DNA of 54,910 nucleotides from Clostridium puniceum (GTDB lineage Bacteria > Bacillota > Clostridia > Clostridiales > Clostridiaceae): contig NZ_LZZM01000177.1 of assembly GCF_002006345.1 (NCBI RefSeq), positions 1-54,910 on the forward strand, given 5' to 3'. Both the position numbers and the translations under genes were made by a program. This document shows positions 10,001-17,924 of the stretch, in pieces (position 1 is the stretch's first letter; each line of letters opens with the position of its first letter). The notes below the pieces were generated by a model that made no database searches, had not been told where the DNA came from, and saw nothing but the letters and a program-made list of their open reading frames with translations.

Positions 10001-12966
10001 CTTTTAATAAACCAACTTGTATTAGCTTTTTTAAATTCTAATTCAGCTGTTTGAACATCATATTTAAAAACTTGATCTTCAAACTTACTAATAATTTGAT
10101 TTTCTAATTCATCTTTACGTCTTCCAACCTTACAAATATTCCTTACATTTTGCTCCATTAATTTTAATTCAAAATTTAAAAATAAGTTTTTAGGTATGTA
10201 AGCTGAATTATTAATTACTTCAGTCAATTCATTAATATTTTTAATATTTAAATGTTCATCTACAAAATCAAATCCTAGCTTTTCACAAATGCTCTGATAA
10301 CTTATATTTAATTCCTTCAAAGCTTTAATATAATCTTCTAGAATTTTAGTTAGTTTTTCTTTAGTTTCAATTGAATAAGTTATGCTCGTAATTTCTTTGA
10401 GTCCATTATCTTTAACTCCACCACATTCAATTCCTGCAACTTTGAACTTCGATAATTCATCTATCCAATTTTGATGTTTTTCATAAGTTAAACTGTTTAT
10501 TTGCTCTTGGCTAAAAGAAATATTACCTTTATAATCTATGTATTTCTCATGTTTTGATATGGCATCATATAAAGATACACCATACTCTTGCTTTTTATGT
10601 ATTTCTGAAATTACATTATTCAAATTTTTTCTGAGTTCATGTAATCTTTCAGCTTTTTCATTATAATTTTCTGGCTCTTTAATATTACCAACTTGAAGTA
10701 CCTTTTCTAATTGATTTAGAAAATCTTTTTTCTTCGCTTTATTAGAATGCAATTCTAAACAAAATGGGCCAACTCCAATATTTTCCAATCTTTTTTGCAC
10801 AACATTTAAAGCAGCCATCTTTTCTGCCACGAATAAAACTGATTTTCCTTGAAATAACGCATTTGCAATCATATTAGTTATTGTTTGAGATTTGCCTGTT
10901 CCTGGTGGTCCATGTAAAACAAAACTTTCTCCTTTTGAGGCTGCATATATTGCTGATAATTGTGATGAATCTGCACTTGTAGGAACTGCCATATCTAAAG
11001 GTGTTACATTCTTATCTAATTGTTTTGAAGAAAGAAATACCTCTTGAGCTTGCCAATCCATCTTACCTGAAATTAAGCTAGCAACAATTTTATTTTTCTT
11101 TAAATCCTCTGCTCTATTTTTAATATCATTCCACATTACAAATTGGCTAAATGAAAAAACACCTATATATGAAAATTCTTCTACATCCCATTTCTTCTTA
11201 CTCATAACAGCTTGTCTAATAATATTAAACACAAGCTTCAAATCAATGCCGCTATCATCTGTAGGTAAAGGATCTAATCCACCAATATTTATTCCAAAAT
11301 CCTGTCGTAGCATTTCAAGGAGTGTAATATTCATTTGTGGTTCTTCATCTCTAATTCTTATAACAAATCCTTTTTGCTGCACTTTCCTTACTATTTCAAT
11401 TGGTATCAAAACAATTGGAGCATATCTAAGCTTTTCGCTAAGATCAGATTCATACCACTTTAAAAATCCCAATGCTAAGTAAAGTGTATTTGTACCATTT
11501 TCCTCTAAACTAAGTTTTGCCTGTCTATAAAGACTTGTCAACTTATATTCAAGTTCTCTTTCATCTAAAAAAGTTCTAATTCTTTTACTCTTAAATTCAT
11601 TCTTAATTAAAGTATCAAGAACACTATTTGAATTTTCAATTTCATAGATTTTTGTATCTCTTAAAGCATTATCAAAATCATTAGGCCTTGCCATTATCCT
11701 AAAATCATTTCCATCTGCTAAAGCATCTTCTAACTTGCATAAGTCATTTATCATTAACTGAACGGCACTTTTTGTTATACGAAAGCTCAATAAAGTATTT
11801 CTTAAACTTAAATCCAGAAGCTTTCTTTCCCAAAGCTGCTGCTTAGACACTTCAACTTTATCTACATTTTGAACCTTTGGCAAAAGCTCCATTTCTTTTG
11901 GGGCATTTGTAACTTCTTCATCTTTTCTTTTTTCAAATTCTACTAATTCGAAGGTACCATTTAAATTTTTTCTCATTGGAATTGGTCTTATTCCACTGCC
12001 TCTACTACGCTTAACATCTACTAATAATTCAAATACATTTTCATCTAATATGTTGCTTTCTCCCAATTTTACTGCTTCATCAAAATTTATCGTTTTTCCT
12101 CTCGTAAGAGCTGTACTTTCAACTAAGCAGATTTCATTAATTCCATCTGCTAATCTTTTTGTTAGTACTGTTATGTCATCCTGAATAGCTTCTGAAAAAC
12201 TTTCTTCCTCAAGCCAACATCCAATAAAAGCATGACCTTTTATCATAATCACTAATGGATTTAATCCAATTGCTTCAAGGCAACTTGCATATAATAAGGT
12301 TAAATCTAAACAATTCCCCATCTTTTCTTCAAAAATCTTATCACAAAGCCTGACTCTTTGTCCTATTATTTCATAACTGGCTGGAGAAACATTGTAATTT
12401 ATATTTTCTTTTTGAAGGGCTGCATATATAGCTGCCATTTGTTTTTTTACTACATTAGGATTTCTAGTATAGTACGCCGTAAAAGATGGATCACCTGTCC
12501 ATTCCTTTAAAAATTCACTTGCCTTTATAATAATTTCAGAAATTTTAGGATGATTTGGCGTTACAAAAGCACATACCACCTCTGGCATTATTCGAGTACC
12601 ACCCCATTCATCATAAGCTAAAATTTCAATATCATCCATATGACTATATATTTTTTCTTCTCCTCTTATAACTTCAAAGAAGATAGTTCCAGTAATTTTT
12701 TCTGTGAGTTCAAATAAAAACTGTGATGAAAGCTTAATATTTACTGGTGTAATTTCTATTGCTTGCTTAGGTTCTATGCATTCAATATGGGTTTCATATT
12801 CATAAGCAAAATTAGGCTCAAAACGAATTTTAAGCTTTAAATTTTTCATTTCTTCATCACTATCATTATGTACCGTTAGATTTTTAATTATAGGCACATA
12901 ATTTTGCTGCATAGCAAAATTTATGGCACCACTATAAAGACATGAAATTTTAATTTTATCTTCCAT
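7093..12966 (-). CDS. Giant DUF4011 superfamily 1 helicase with Vsr/MTES_1575-type nuclease-like domain and DUF3320 (Hhe-type defence protein)
   Basis: A protein of about 1,957 residues. An N-terminal transglutaminase-like segment (GNCLDLTLLYASCLEAIG at ~220, GHAFIGCW at ~244) is followed by a DUF4011 region. A UPF1-like SF1 helicase has Walker A GPPGTGKSQ (~686-694) and, after a ~600-residue coiled insert, DEAS Walker B (~1325), VVGDPKQLPPTSF, and motif VI NVAISRARK (~1555). A PD-(D/E)XK-like domain (~1610-1710) and a C-terminal DUF3320 region follow. This order matches the Hhe system (DUF4011-helicase-Vsr) reported as an anti-phage defence gene. In the nuclease-like domain the usual GIECDG..YHS reads GIMCDGENYKNS, so the expected catalytic glutamate and histidine are replaced. 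The ATG after AAAAAGGTG is preferred over a TTG 18 bp upstream. Confidence 0.85.
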   Translation of the reverse strand: MEDKIKISCLYSGAINFAMQQNYVPIIKNLTVHNDSDEEMKNLKLKIRFEPNFAYEYETHIECIEPKQAIEITPVNIKLSSQFLFELTEKITGTIFFEVIRGEEKIYSHMDDIEILAYDEWGGTRIMPEVVCAFVTPNHPKISEIIIKASEFLKEWTGDPSFTAYYTRNPNVVKKQMAAIYAALQKENINYNVSPASYEIIGQRVRLCDKIFEEKMGNCLDLTLLYASCLEAIGLNPLVIMIKGHAFIGCWLEEESFSEAIQDDITVLTKRLADGINEICLVESTALTRGKTINFDEAVKLGESNILDENVFELLVDVKRSRGSGIRPIPMRKNLNGTFELVEFEKRKDEEVTNAPKEMELLPKVQNVDKVEVSKQQLWERKLLDLSLRNTLLSFRITKSAVQLMINDLCKLEDALADGNDFRIMARPNDFDNALRDTKIYEIENSNSVLDTLIKNEFKSKRIRTFLDERELEYKLTSLYRQAKLSLEENGTNTLYLALGFLKWYESDLSEKLRYAPIVLIPIEIVRKVQQKGFVIRIRDEEPQMNITLLEMLRQDFGINIGGLDPLPTDDSGIDLKLVFNIIRQAVMSKKKWDVEEFSYIGVFSFSQFVMWNDIKNRAEDLKKNKIVASLISGKMDWQAQEVFLSSKQLDKNVTPLDMAVPTSADSSQLSAIYAASKGESFVLHGPPGTGKSQTITNMIANALFQGKSVLFVAEKMAALNVVQKRLENIGVGPFCLELHSNKAKKKDFLNQLEKVLQVGNIKEPENYNEKAERLHELRKNLNNVISEIHKKQEYGVSLYDAISKHEKYIDYKGNISFSQEQINSLTYEKHQNWIDELSKFKVAGIECGGVKDNGLKEITSITYSIETKEKLTKILEDYIKALKELNISYQSICEKLGFDFVDEHLNIKNINELTEVINNSAYIPKNLFLNFELKLMEQNVRNICKVGRRKDELENQIISKFEDQVFKYDVQTAELEFKKANTSWFIKRLMSQGRLVKELKLYAKEPGNISKNNIEELYKLLNEYKEKEEEISKTDIRIVEGFGALWNSTKSHWNKLEKAFDECVKLQEATAKACKNNSEENKVKDKLGKELSNLENFKNYNRELFESILRTFKACSSAEEELNKICGIDFEQLRKQGSWICLALEKSEKWHSNLDKLKEWSVYLKEKSKLISMGLNNVVAAYEEGKTLENNLEESFYCNLSLSCAINIIEKSESLKEFQGAIFEDIIEKYKNLCKEFEDITIHELISRLSSKVPNNAANSSASSEIGILQKAIRSGGRMLSIRKVFDSIPNLIRRLCSCMLMSPISVAQYIDPSFPKFDLVIFDEASQMPTCEAVGAMARGENVIVVGDPKQLPPTSFFTSNRYDEDNYDKEDLESLLDDCLALSMPQEHLLWHYRSRHESLIAYSNFKYYDNNLFTFPSPNDLVSEVKFVQVDGYYDRGKTKHNKAEAEHIVNEILRRLKDPKLRKDSIGVVTFSSVQQNLIDDMLVAAFQKEPKLEEINLNSKEPIFIKNLENVQGDERDVILFSIGYGPDQERKVALNFGPINRDGGWRRLNVAISRARKKMIVYSTLKPEQIDLARTRSEGIAGLRGFLEFAQKGSNALIVKNGDAREKEAGIENIISNRISELGYNTKCNIGCSGYKIDIGIVNPKNKNEYILGIMCDGENYKNSGNAKDRNILQPNVLNGLGWNLYRIWIIDWLENPKKELDKIKNLVDTLIKAKENEPKIHEESIEDSKHNILVQSVKVEENTASNVGFKYEAYKIQEEINALNYYKEKKLEIIKEGAEEFCLNENNSFIIEQIKAVINEEAPISKRQLCKRILTAWNISRLGARIDRRFEELFIISKIKTTISNDTKFFWREDQEPSEYDVYRIIGNTRIKRTLDDISPQEISNAIKFILKAQISLIKGDLTREVAKTFGFVKVNETIEKAVTNGLEEAERRNYISIAEDGERIVVGE

Positions 12967-13104
12967 AAAATTCACCTTTTTCAAAAAATATTCTTTAAAT
13001 ATTATTATAACACCTATTATTGCATTTTACAGGAACTTTTTGTTAATAATATCCTCTTCTTCTAAAAGCATAAGTCACCTTTAGTCTTTCAAGCATTTCA
13101 AAAA

Positions 13105-13203
13105 CTACAGGACACACACTTGCAAAATCAATTCTGCTAAGTAAACTGAATAATCCTTCTCGACCTTTTCAAATTCTTCTTTTATTTTTGATGGTTCTAT
13201 CAC
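13105..13203 (-). pseudogene. Short remnant with RBS in the 370-bp gap upstream of the helicase
   Basis: GAGGAG precedes a GTG that opens VIEPSKIKEEFEKVEKDYSV and 12 further residues before a stop. The opening resembles the N-terminus of clostridial cysteine-cluster (YkgJ-like) proteins as I recall them, but none of the cysteine motifs remain. A second broken frame lies just upstream (MKLGMTYNDFIKVVDEKL, about 13219-13272). The rest of 12967-13355 shows no gene. Confidence 0.3.
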
Positions 13204-13355
13204 GATATCTTCTCCTCTACAATTTTTCATCTACCACTTTAATAAAATCATTATACGTCATTCCTAACTTCATCCTTTTATTTAGCTCATTGATTTTAAA
13301 ACATTAGTAGAAGCCTTTGATGCTCCCCTAATGTTTATTTTATTAATTTTGAGTC

Positions 13356-14552
13356 TTACCAACCTCCACCATACTGCTCAGGTGATTTCCCCTTTGATTC
13401 TATGATCATAGGATTTAAAATAACTGGTGCTTCAGCATCATATTCCACTAATTCTACGTTAAACTCCCACTCATCTCCAAAATCAAATAAATATAAAAAT
13501 CGCTCACCTTTATAAAGTTCTAAACTTTCAATGGTAGTATTTTCTGCTATATCACCTTCATGTTCTACATATTTACAATTTATCGTCTTTCCTGTTTTTC
13601 GATTTCCTCCCATATAAAATGCATAAAGATGATCGTCATCAAATTTAAATGCCTTTTGAATAGCACTATGTAAATCTCCTAAAGTATGTTTATATGATAA
13701 ATCTATCTTTCTCCATATTGTCTTTGATAAGCTTACTTTAAAAGTGTAATTTCCACCTTTATTTATTTTACCCTTTACCTCTACTGTATTTTTTACAGTA
13801 TTTTCTTTAAAAATATTTTTGAAAACATCAAATATGTATTTTTCTTTATTAATTTTAACTTTTACTTTCATAGCTTCTAATAAAAATATAACATCTTCTC
13901 TATTCCAATATTGAATAACCTCTTTCAAAAGAAAACTGCATATTTCTATTCCAAATTGATTTGGCGAAAAACTTTTTATTGAATCTTCATATCTACCTTT
14001 TGCTCCATCAATTAATTCTAATTCACCAAAACCAAAAAACTTTAAATGATGAAAAAATGCTGCACCTGTAGAATACATTATATTAGAAATATTCATTACT
14101 TCTTTTACAATTGTATCTCCTTCTTTTGCGTTAGCTATACGAGCTAAAATATTATAAAAAGCTACTATATTGTGGAGTCTATCAAATTTTATTTCAAAAT
14201 CATATTTAGTCCAGTAGGTTTGCAGCATAAAAACATATTTTTCATATTCATTTAAATTTAAATAATTTTCTAACTTCTCTGTTTTTACAAGTCGAACTTT
14301 TCCTTTTTCATCACTAACTTTTATAAAAAGCTTACTTGAAAGAGATAATTCAAACATTAAATCTATTGCAAAATATTTATCTTGATTATGGCTAGGCTTT
14401 TCTACATCTTTGTTATTTTCAAGTAACATATTTAAATTATAACAATCTTTTCTGCTCAATACTTCTTGAGCCGCTGATAATATAGATTTTTCAGCCTCAA
14501 CAAATTTTATAAATTTTTCAAAATCTTTTATTGTATTTCTAATTTTATTCAC
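13356..14552 (-). CDS. Plasmid pRiA4b ORF-3-like family protein
   Basis: A 398-residue soluble protein. The last ~130 residues match the pRiA4b ORF-3 / IS1096 TnpR-like domain: YTFKVSLSKTIWRKIDL, then LGDLHSAIQKAFKFDDDHLY, then the conserved FDFGDEWEFNVEL and a C-terminal QYGGGW. The N-terminal two thirds are helical and unrecognised. The biochemical function is unknown despite the transposon-derived name. The start is GTG preceded by AAAGGATGGA. A decayed second copy of the gene is present at 33687-33896, so the family has been duplicated within 20 kb. Confidence 0.8.
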   Translation of the reverse strand: MNKIRNTIKDFEKFIKFVEAEKSILSAAQEVLSRKDCYNLNMLLENNKDVEKPSHNQDKYFAIDLMFELSLSSKLFIKVSDEKGKVRLVKTEKLENYLNLNEYEKYVFMLQTYWTKYDFEIKFDRLHNIVAFYNILARIANAKEGDTIVKEVMNISNIMYSTGAAFFHHLKFFGFGELELIDGAKGRYEDSIKSFSPNQFGIEICSFLLKEVIQYWNREDVIFLLEAMKVKVKINKEKYIFDVFKNIFKENTVKNTVEVKGKINKGGNYTFKVSLSKTIWRKIDLSYKHTLGDLHSAIQKAFKFDDDHLYAFYMGGNRKTGKTINCKYVEHEGDIAENTTIESLELYKGERFLYLFDFGDEWEFNVELVEYDAEAPVILNPMIIESKGKSPEQYGGGW

Positions 14553-14595
14553 TTAAAAATCCATCCTTTAATCTTTTTCTTGTATCTATACTCTA

Positions 14596-14790
14596 TTATG
14601 GTAATACTACTGCTACTCTTGCTTTTCCATCTGTCTTTAAACTTCTGTATATATGTTGAAGAAAGTTTAATTGGTTATTTGATGTCATGCAAGTCAAGTC
14701 GTCTCTTGTAGCTCTTTCACCACCTTTTTAGTTCCAAATGGAGGCGTACTTCTTATATGTAGTTGACTATTATTCATCATTAAAAACAAC
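14596..14790 (-). pseudogene. Fragment of type I DNA methyltransferase HsdM
   Basis: The minus strand reads TPPFGTK, shifts frame at an A run (five A where six are needed), and continues GGERATRDDLTCMTSNNQL then NFLQHIYRSLKTDGKARVAV, ending in VLP before TAA. This is the motif IV region (NPPFGTKKGG...) of N6-adenine HsdM subunits and the following strand. The motif has become TPPF. Only about 60 codons survive. It pairs conceptually with the HsdR fragment at 2005-2152. Confidence 0.8.
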
Positions 14791-14815
14791 TCGGATTCCC
14801 TAAATTACATGATAA

Positions 14816-14916
14816 ATACATTATTCTTTTTATAGAACCTTATAAAAAGAATAATGTATACTAAAGTAATAATCAAGAGGTTAACACTAAGATCTTGATT
14901 ACTACTTTAGTATACA
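14816..14916. repeat. Two overlapping long hairpins
   Basis: The first inverted repeat has perfect 19-bp arms (14816-14834 and 14841-14859) around the loop GAACCT. The second has 24-bp arms with one mismatch (14855-14878 and 14893-14916) around a 14-nt loop. They share TGTAT (14855-14859), so both cannot form completely at once. No gene reads into them in good order. They might be a decayed mobile element end, an alternative-structure RNA or a strong bidirectional terminator. Confidence 0.8.
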
Positions 14917-14947
14917 TTGAATCATCAATAGGCTTCTATATCTAATA

Positions 14948-15145
14948 CTATGATGAAGGAAAGATATTTTTATTCTTATATAAATCTTTCACAAACTTTA
15001 CAACACTCCATGAATTATATACCTATACTTGCCCAAAAATATATTCATTATACCAAGATTTTGTTAGTTCTTCTTTTTCTCCTAAACCATAATCATCAAT
15101 GATTTTACTAATTTCTTTTTGAGTAAATCCAAAGTACTCATCATA
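14948..15145 (-). pseudogene. Fragment of a PF09820-type AAA-ATPase-like protein
   Basis: A single minus-strand frame reads YDEYFGFTQKEISKIIDDYG, then LTKSWYNEYIFGQV, an in-frame TAG, and VYNSWSVVKFVKDLY before another stop. FGFT..E....L..Y and WY..Y.FG...YN.WSV are the signature of the AAA-ATPase-like/DUF1703 family. The P-loop and nuclease parts are missing. This family differs from the ATPase at 368-1885. Confidence 0.75.
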
Positions 15146-15371
15146 ATATTAATCTCCCATTGGTTTCATAAAAATGTTCATCCTCTTCTCTATACTCTGC
15201 ATACATAAACTCCTGGAATTTTATATGAATATATATGATTATAAGATTTTTATTTTATTAATTACCATTGTAATTATAATGAAATATATAAATTATTTAG
15301 AAATTAAGCGTGCTTAATACAAATGACTGTACGTAAGTCAGCCTCTTTCTCTCCTATTATATGATTTAATT

Positions 15372-15515
15372 TTAGACTGTAATTATATCTATACTTTTAG
15401 CTTTCTTGAAAGCCTCTCTTAAGTAATTAACAAAATAATAGACCGAAAATGTGCCTTTATTCCCAAAAAGTACTATTGTACCTTTCTTTGTAATATTCAA
15501 AGAAACTGCTCTCCT
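15372..15515 (-). other. Unidentified open frame remnant in the gap before the phosphotransferase gene
   Basis: A stop-to-stop frame without a start codon reads NITKKGTIVLFGNKGTFSVY and ends LREAFKKAKSIDIITV. It looks like coding sequence by composition, but I cannot assign it. The remaining part of 15146-15371 is AT-rich with nothing recognisable. Confidence 0.2.
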
Positions 15516-15518
15516 AAT

Positions 15519-16487
15519 TTAGTCAAGTTCATGTAAAGCAAAGTTGATTATAAGACATGCCAGATGCTTTCTTTCCCAGTGCTGTGGATCAGAAAGTGCA
15601 AGTCTTGTGGTTCCCTCCGTAAACATAATAATTCCAAGTAACAAGCGCGAAAGTGCAACTCTTGCTCTTGCATGTGGGGTAAATTGAATTTTTTCTTCTG
15701 CAGCGGAGTTATATCCATCTATTAACCCTTTATTATTTTCAAGGTAACCAAGATAATCTATGGCAAAAAAATCAGCATAGTAATCGCCAAAGAAACATCT
15801 TTCCGTATCTATAAGACCAGCAAAATTTCCTGTTTCGTCAATAAATACATTGTTATCAAACAAGTCATAATGTATAAGTCTAGGAACTTTTACCTCCTCA
15901 AGAGCTGCTTCCCATTTTCTTATAAAGCGAAGTATTTCCGACAGTTCTGGAAGCATATTTCCTTGCTTGTCAGCATCTTCTATTAGGGTAAATATCATAT
16001 CATAATAAGCATCTTTCCAAGTGTTGTGCATACGTACTTGTGTAAAACCAAATTTCTCATTTTTAATGTTATGTATTTGTCCTAATGCTTGACCAAATTG
16101 ATATTGCCAGCCATACATCTGCTCTTCAGTCAGATCTACATCACATAATAATTTTCCTGGAAGCTCGCTCATGATAAACCAGTGATTACCTATTACTTCA
16201 TGGCCGCTATGTATTATTTGAGGTATTTTTATATTGGTATACTTTCTAATTTGTTCATATGCCCAAAGCTCAACGTTCATGATACCTTTTTCATGTGTAA
16301 GCGTAATTGTTCCTTCGCTTGGTCCGATTTTTAGTATATACTTTGCAGCTTTTGTATAAATCATGTATGCAACATTAAATTCTCCACCTGTTAACTCCTC
16401 GATTTTAACTAAGTCCTTAATACCAGCAACCTCAATCATTTGTATTAATTTTTCTTCACTTATCTTTGCCTTTGTTCTTGAATGCAT
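15519..16487 (-). CDS. Aminoglycoside phosphotransferase (APH)-family protein
   Basis: A 322-residue kinase-fold protein. The catalytic Brenner motif HYDLFDNN (H-x-D-x4-N, near residues 204-211) and the metal-binding motif IDTERCFFGD (aspartate replacing the DFG) are intact. The N-terminal nucleotide-binding lobe has EFNVAYMIYTKAAKYILKIG with the expected lysine. Members phosphorylate small molecules such as aminoglycosides, choline or homoserine-like substrates. Sequence alone does not tell which, and this need not be a resistance gene. The ATG follows AAAGGAGGG. It is flanked by remnants downstream and a DUF4180 gene upstream and is probably transcribed alone. Confidence 0.85.
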   Translation of the reverse strand: MHSRTKAKISEEKLIQMIEVAGIKDLVKIEELTGGEFNVAYMIYTKAAKYILKIGPSEGTITLTHEKGIMNVELWAYEQIRKYTNIKIPQIIHSGHEVIGNHWFIMSELPGKLLCDVDLTEEQMYGWQYQFGQALGQIHNIKNEKFGFTQVRMHNTWKDAYYDMIFTLIEDADKQGNMLPELSEILRFIRKWEAALEEVKVPRLIHYDLFDNNVFIDETGNFAGLIDTERCFFGDYYADFFAIDYLGYLENNKGLIDGYNSAAEEKIQFTPHARARVALSRLLLGIIMFTEGTTRLALSDPQHWERKHLACLIINFALHELD

Positions 16488-16596
16488 GTTATAAACCCTC
16501 CTTTAAATATTTAGTGTACATTTTTTAATCTTTTTACAATTGCAAATTTTCTTCTATTCCTTCAAATATTATTGTCTTATTTATTTCTATTTCTCC

Positions 16597-16968
16597 TTAG
16601 TATGATAAATTTGAAATCCAACTTTCGGCATCTGCAATATTCTTAAAGGTTCTAAAATTGTTTCCTTTGTTAGCCTCCATAATCATTTCTTTAAATCTAT
16701 CATTATATATTTCTTCGTCTTCTATAATAGCCGCAACTTTTACATGGTAGTTTATAAATTTTTGTAATGCCATGCCTGCAAGTCTTGTCTTAAGATTATA
16801 AAAATCTTCAGATAATACATTTGAAGGAAATATAATTGTATAAACATCATTTTCCATACAAATGGATATACAATCCACCACATCTTGCTCTGAAGAAAGT
16901 TTCCATGCTCCAGAAACAAACTCAATATATTTAATATTATTTTTATTTACTACTCTATAATTCAACAA
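16597..16968 (-). CDS. DUF4180 domain protein
   Basis: A 123-residue protein matching DUF4180 throughout: a strand-rich start (YIEFVSGAW), the conserved SEDFYNLKTRLAGMALQKF and NYHVKVAAIIEDE segments, then EANKGNNFRTF and a terminal AESWISNL. No catalytic residues are known for the family. The start is TTG (two in tandem), well placed after AGGAGAGAGAAC. It begins 11 bp downstream of the stop of the HTH gene, so the two form an operon and probably act together. A regulator plus its sensor or target is possible, but this is not shown. Confidence 0.8.
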   Translation of the reverse strand: MLNYRVVNKNNIKYIEFVSGAWKLSSEQDVVDCISICMENDVYTIIFPSNVLSEDFYNLKTRLAGMALQKFINYHVKVAAIIEDEEIYNDRFKEMIMEANKGNNFRTFKNIADAESWISNLSY

Positions 16969-16979
16969 GTTCTCTCTCC

Positions 16980-17468
16980 TTATAAATCTCTTTGTTCCAC
17001 AAGCATAGAGATAGAATTTAGAATTTCTTCAATGAAGCTTATATTCCCCCATAATAAAACTCTTAACCTGTTTTCTTTTTCATCATATTTCATATTAATT
17101 GTTGATTTCCCCATTTTAGGGTCTTTACAGTTTATTATTGCTATAAGAGTATTGGATATTCTAAAATATTCTTCTTTATCTACATCATCTATATCAACAA
17201 CAGTAGATACATTTACTTTTCGCTTTTCAGTTTCTTTAACTTCTCCATTAGTAAGAAAATCAATATTTGATTCTTCGGCAATATTTTTATCATTTATATT
17301 AACATTATTCTTTTCCATAAAAAGACTTAAATCATGACCTGAAATTCTCCATTGTTTTCCTACCTTGCTTGCTGCAAGCTTACCTTCTGTTATAAACTTT
17401 CTTATAGTTTTGTGATGCATACCTAGTATTTCTGCGATTTTATCTATTGTATAAAATTGATTCTCCAT
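16980..17468 (-). CDS. Helix-turn-helix (excisionase-like) DNA-binding protein
   Basis: A 162-residue protein. Residues 1-50 form an excisionase/MerR-like winged helix (FYTIDKIAEILGMHHKTIRK, then KVGKQWRISGHDL). A polar linker follows. The C-terminal ~75 residues (EEYFRISNTLIAIINCKDPK, later LRVLLWGNISFIEEILNSIS) form an unrecognised ligand- or partner-binding domain. The ATG is preceded by AAGGGTAG. It is followed 11 bp later by the DUF4180 gene. A regulatory protein pair is likely; the target is unknown. Confidence 0.8.
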   Translation of the reverse strand: MENQFYTIDKIAEILGMHHKTIRKFITEGKLAASKVGKQWRISGHDLSLFMEKNNVNINDKNIAEESNIDFLTNGEVKETEKRKVNVSTVVDIDDVDKEEYFRISNTLIAIINCKDPKMGKSTINMKYDEKENRLRVLLWGNISFIEEILNSISMLVEQRDL

Positions 17469-17679
17469 AAAAAATCTACCCTTTCAAAATTAATCTATAG
17501 TCAAATTATAATAATTCTTTTCACCATCGTCAAGTATTTTATTGCATTTTATTGTATTTTGTTGCACTTTATTGAGTTGGAGATGCAAAAAATTTGCTAT
17601 CCTCATTACTGAATTAATTTATTATGTTTTTCTTACTTTTCATTCACTGTAATATATTTTTAATCATTAATCATAAATA

Positions 17680-17724
17680 AACCACCATTCCTTTGTAAAT
17701 TGGATTTACAAAGGAATGGTGGTT
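17680..17724 (+). terminator. Strong hairpin, perfect 20-bp stem
   Basis: The 20-nt arm AACCACCATTCCTTTGTAAA and its exact complement flank a 5-nt loop, TTGGA. TTTTTATT follows on the plus strand. No intact plus-strand gene precedes it, and the minus strand has only the dead gene at 17749-17887 just upstream. It may be the terminator of that dead gene or of a non-annotated transcript. Confidence 0.75.
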
Positions 17725-17748
17725 TTTTATTATTTTAAAGCCAAATTT

Positions 17749-17887
17749 TTATCCTACTGCAAAATGTTTACTATACCCTTTAACTAAATTTTGCCTATTA
17801 TATTTCGGTATTCAGCATTTTGCTGCTTGTAATGTCGATAACTTTCTCAATCTTTTATGCCTTGGAACACTAGATTTATTCTTTCAT
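17749..17887 (-). pseudogene. Remnant of a small conserved Firmicutes protein
   Basis: AGGAGG precedes ATG-AAA-GA, then two bases are missing. The frame continues NKSSVPRHKRLRKLSTLQAA, a TGA where a tryptophan would fit, and IPKYNRQNLVKGYSKHFAVG, ending at TAA. The pattern PRHKRL...LQ.AK.WIPKY..KN.VKGY.K.F..D is, from memory, a small uncharacterised protein family of clostridia and bacilli. The C-terminal part is missing. The frameshift and nonsense codon mark it as dead. Confidence 0.55.
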
Positions 17888-17924
17888 TTTTTCCTCCTTA
17901 TCTCCTAAAAACACTTTTTAATTT

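Noticed and set aside
15519..16487. Aminoglycoside resistance gene
   Set aside because: The kinase motifs are general for the APH fold; no feature ties it to a drug, so no resistance name was given.
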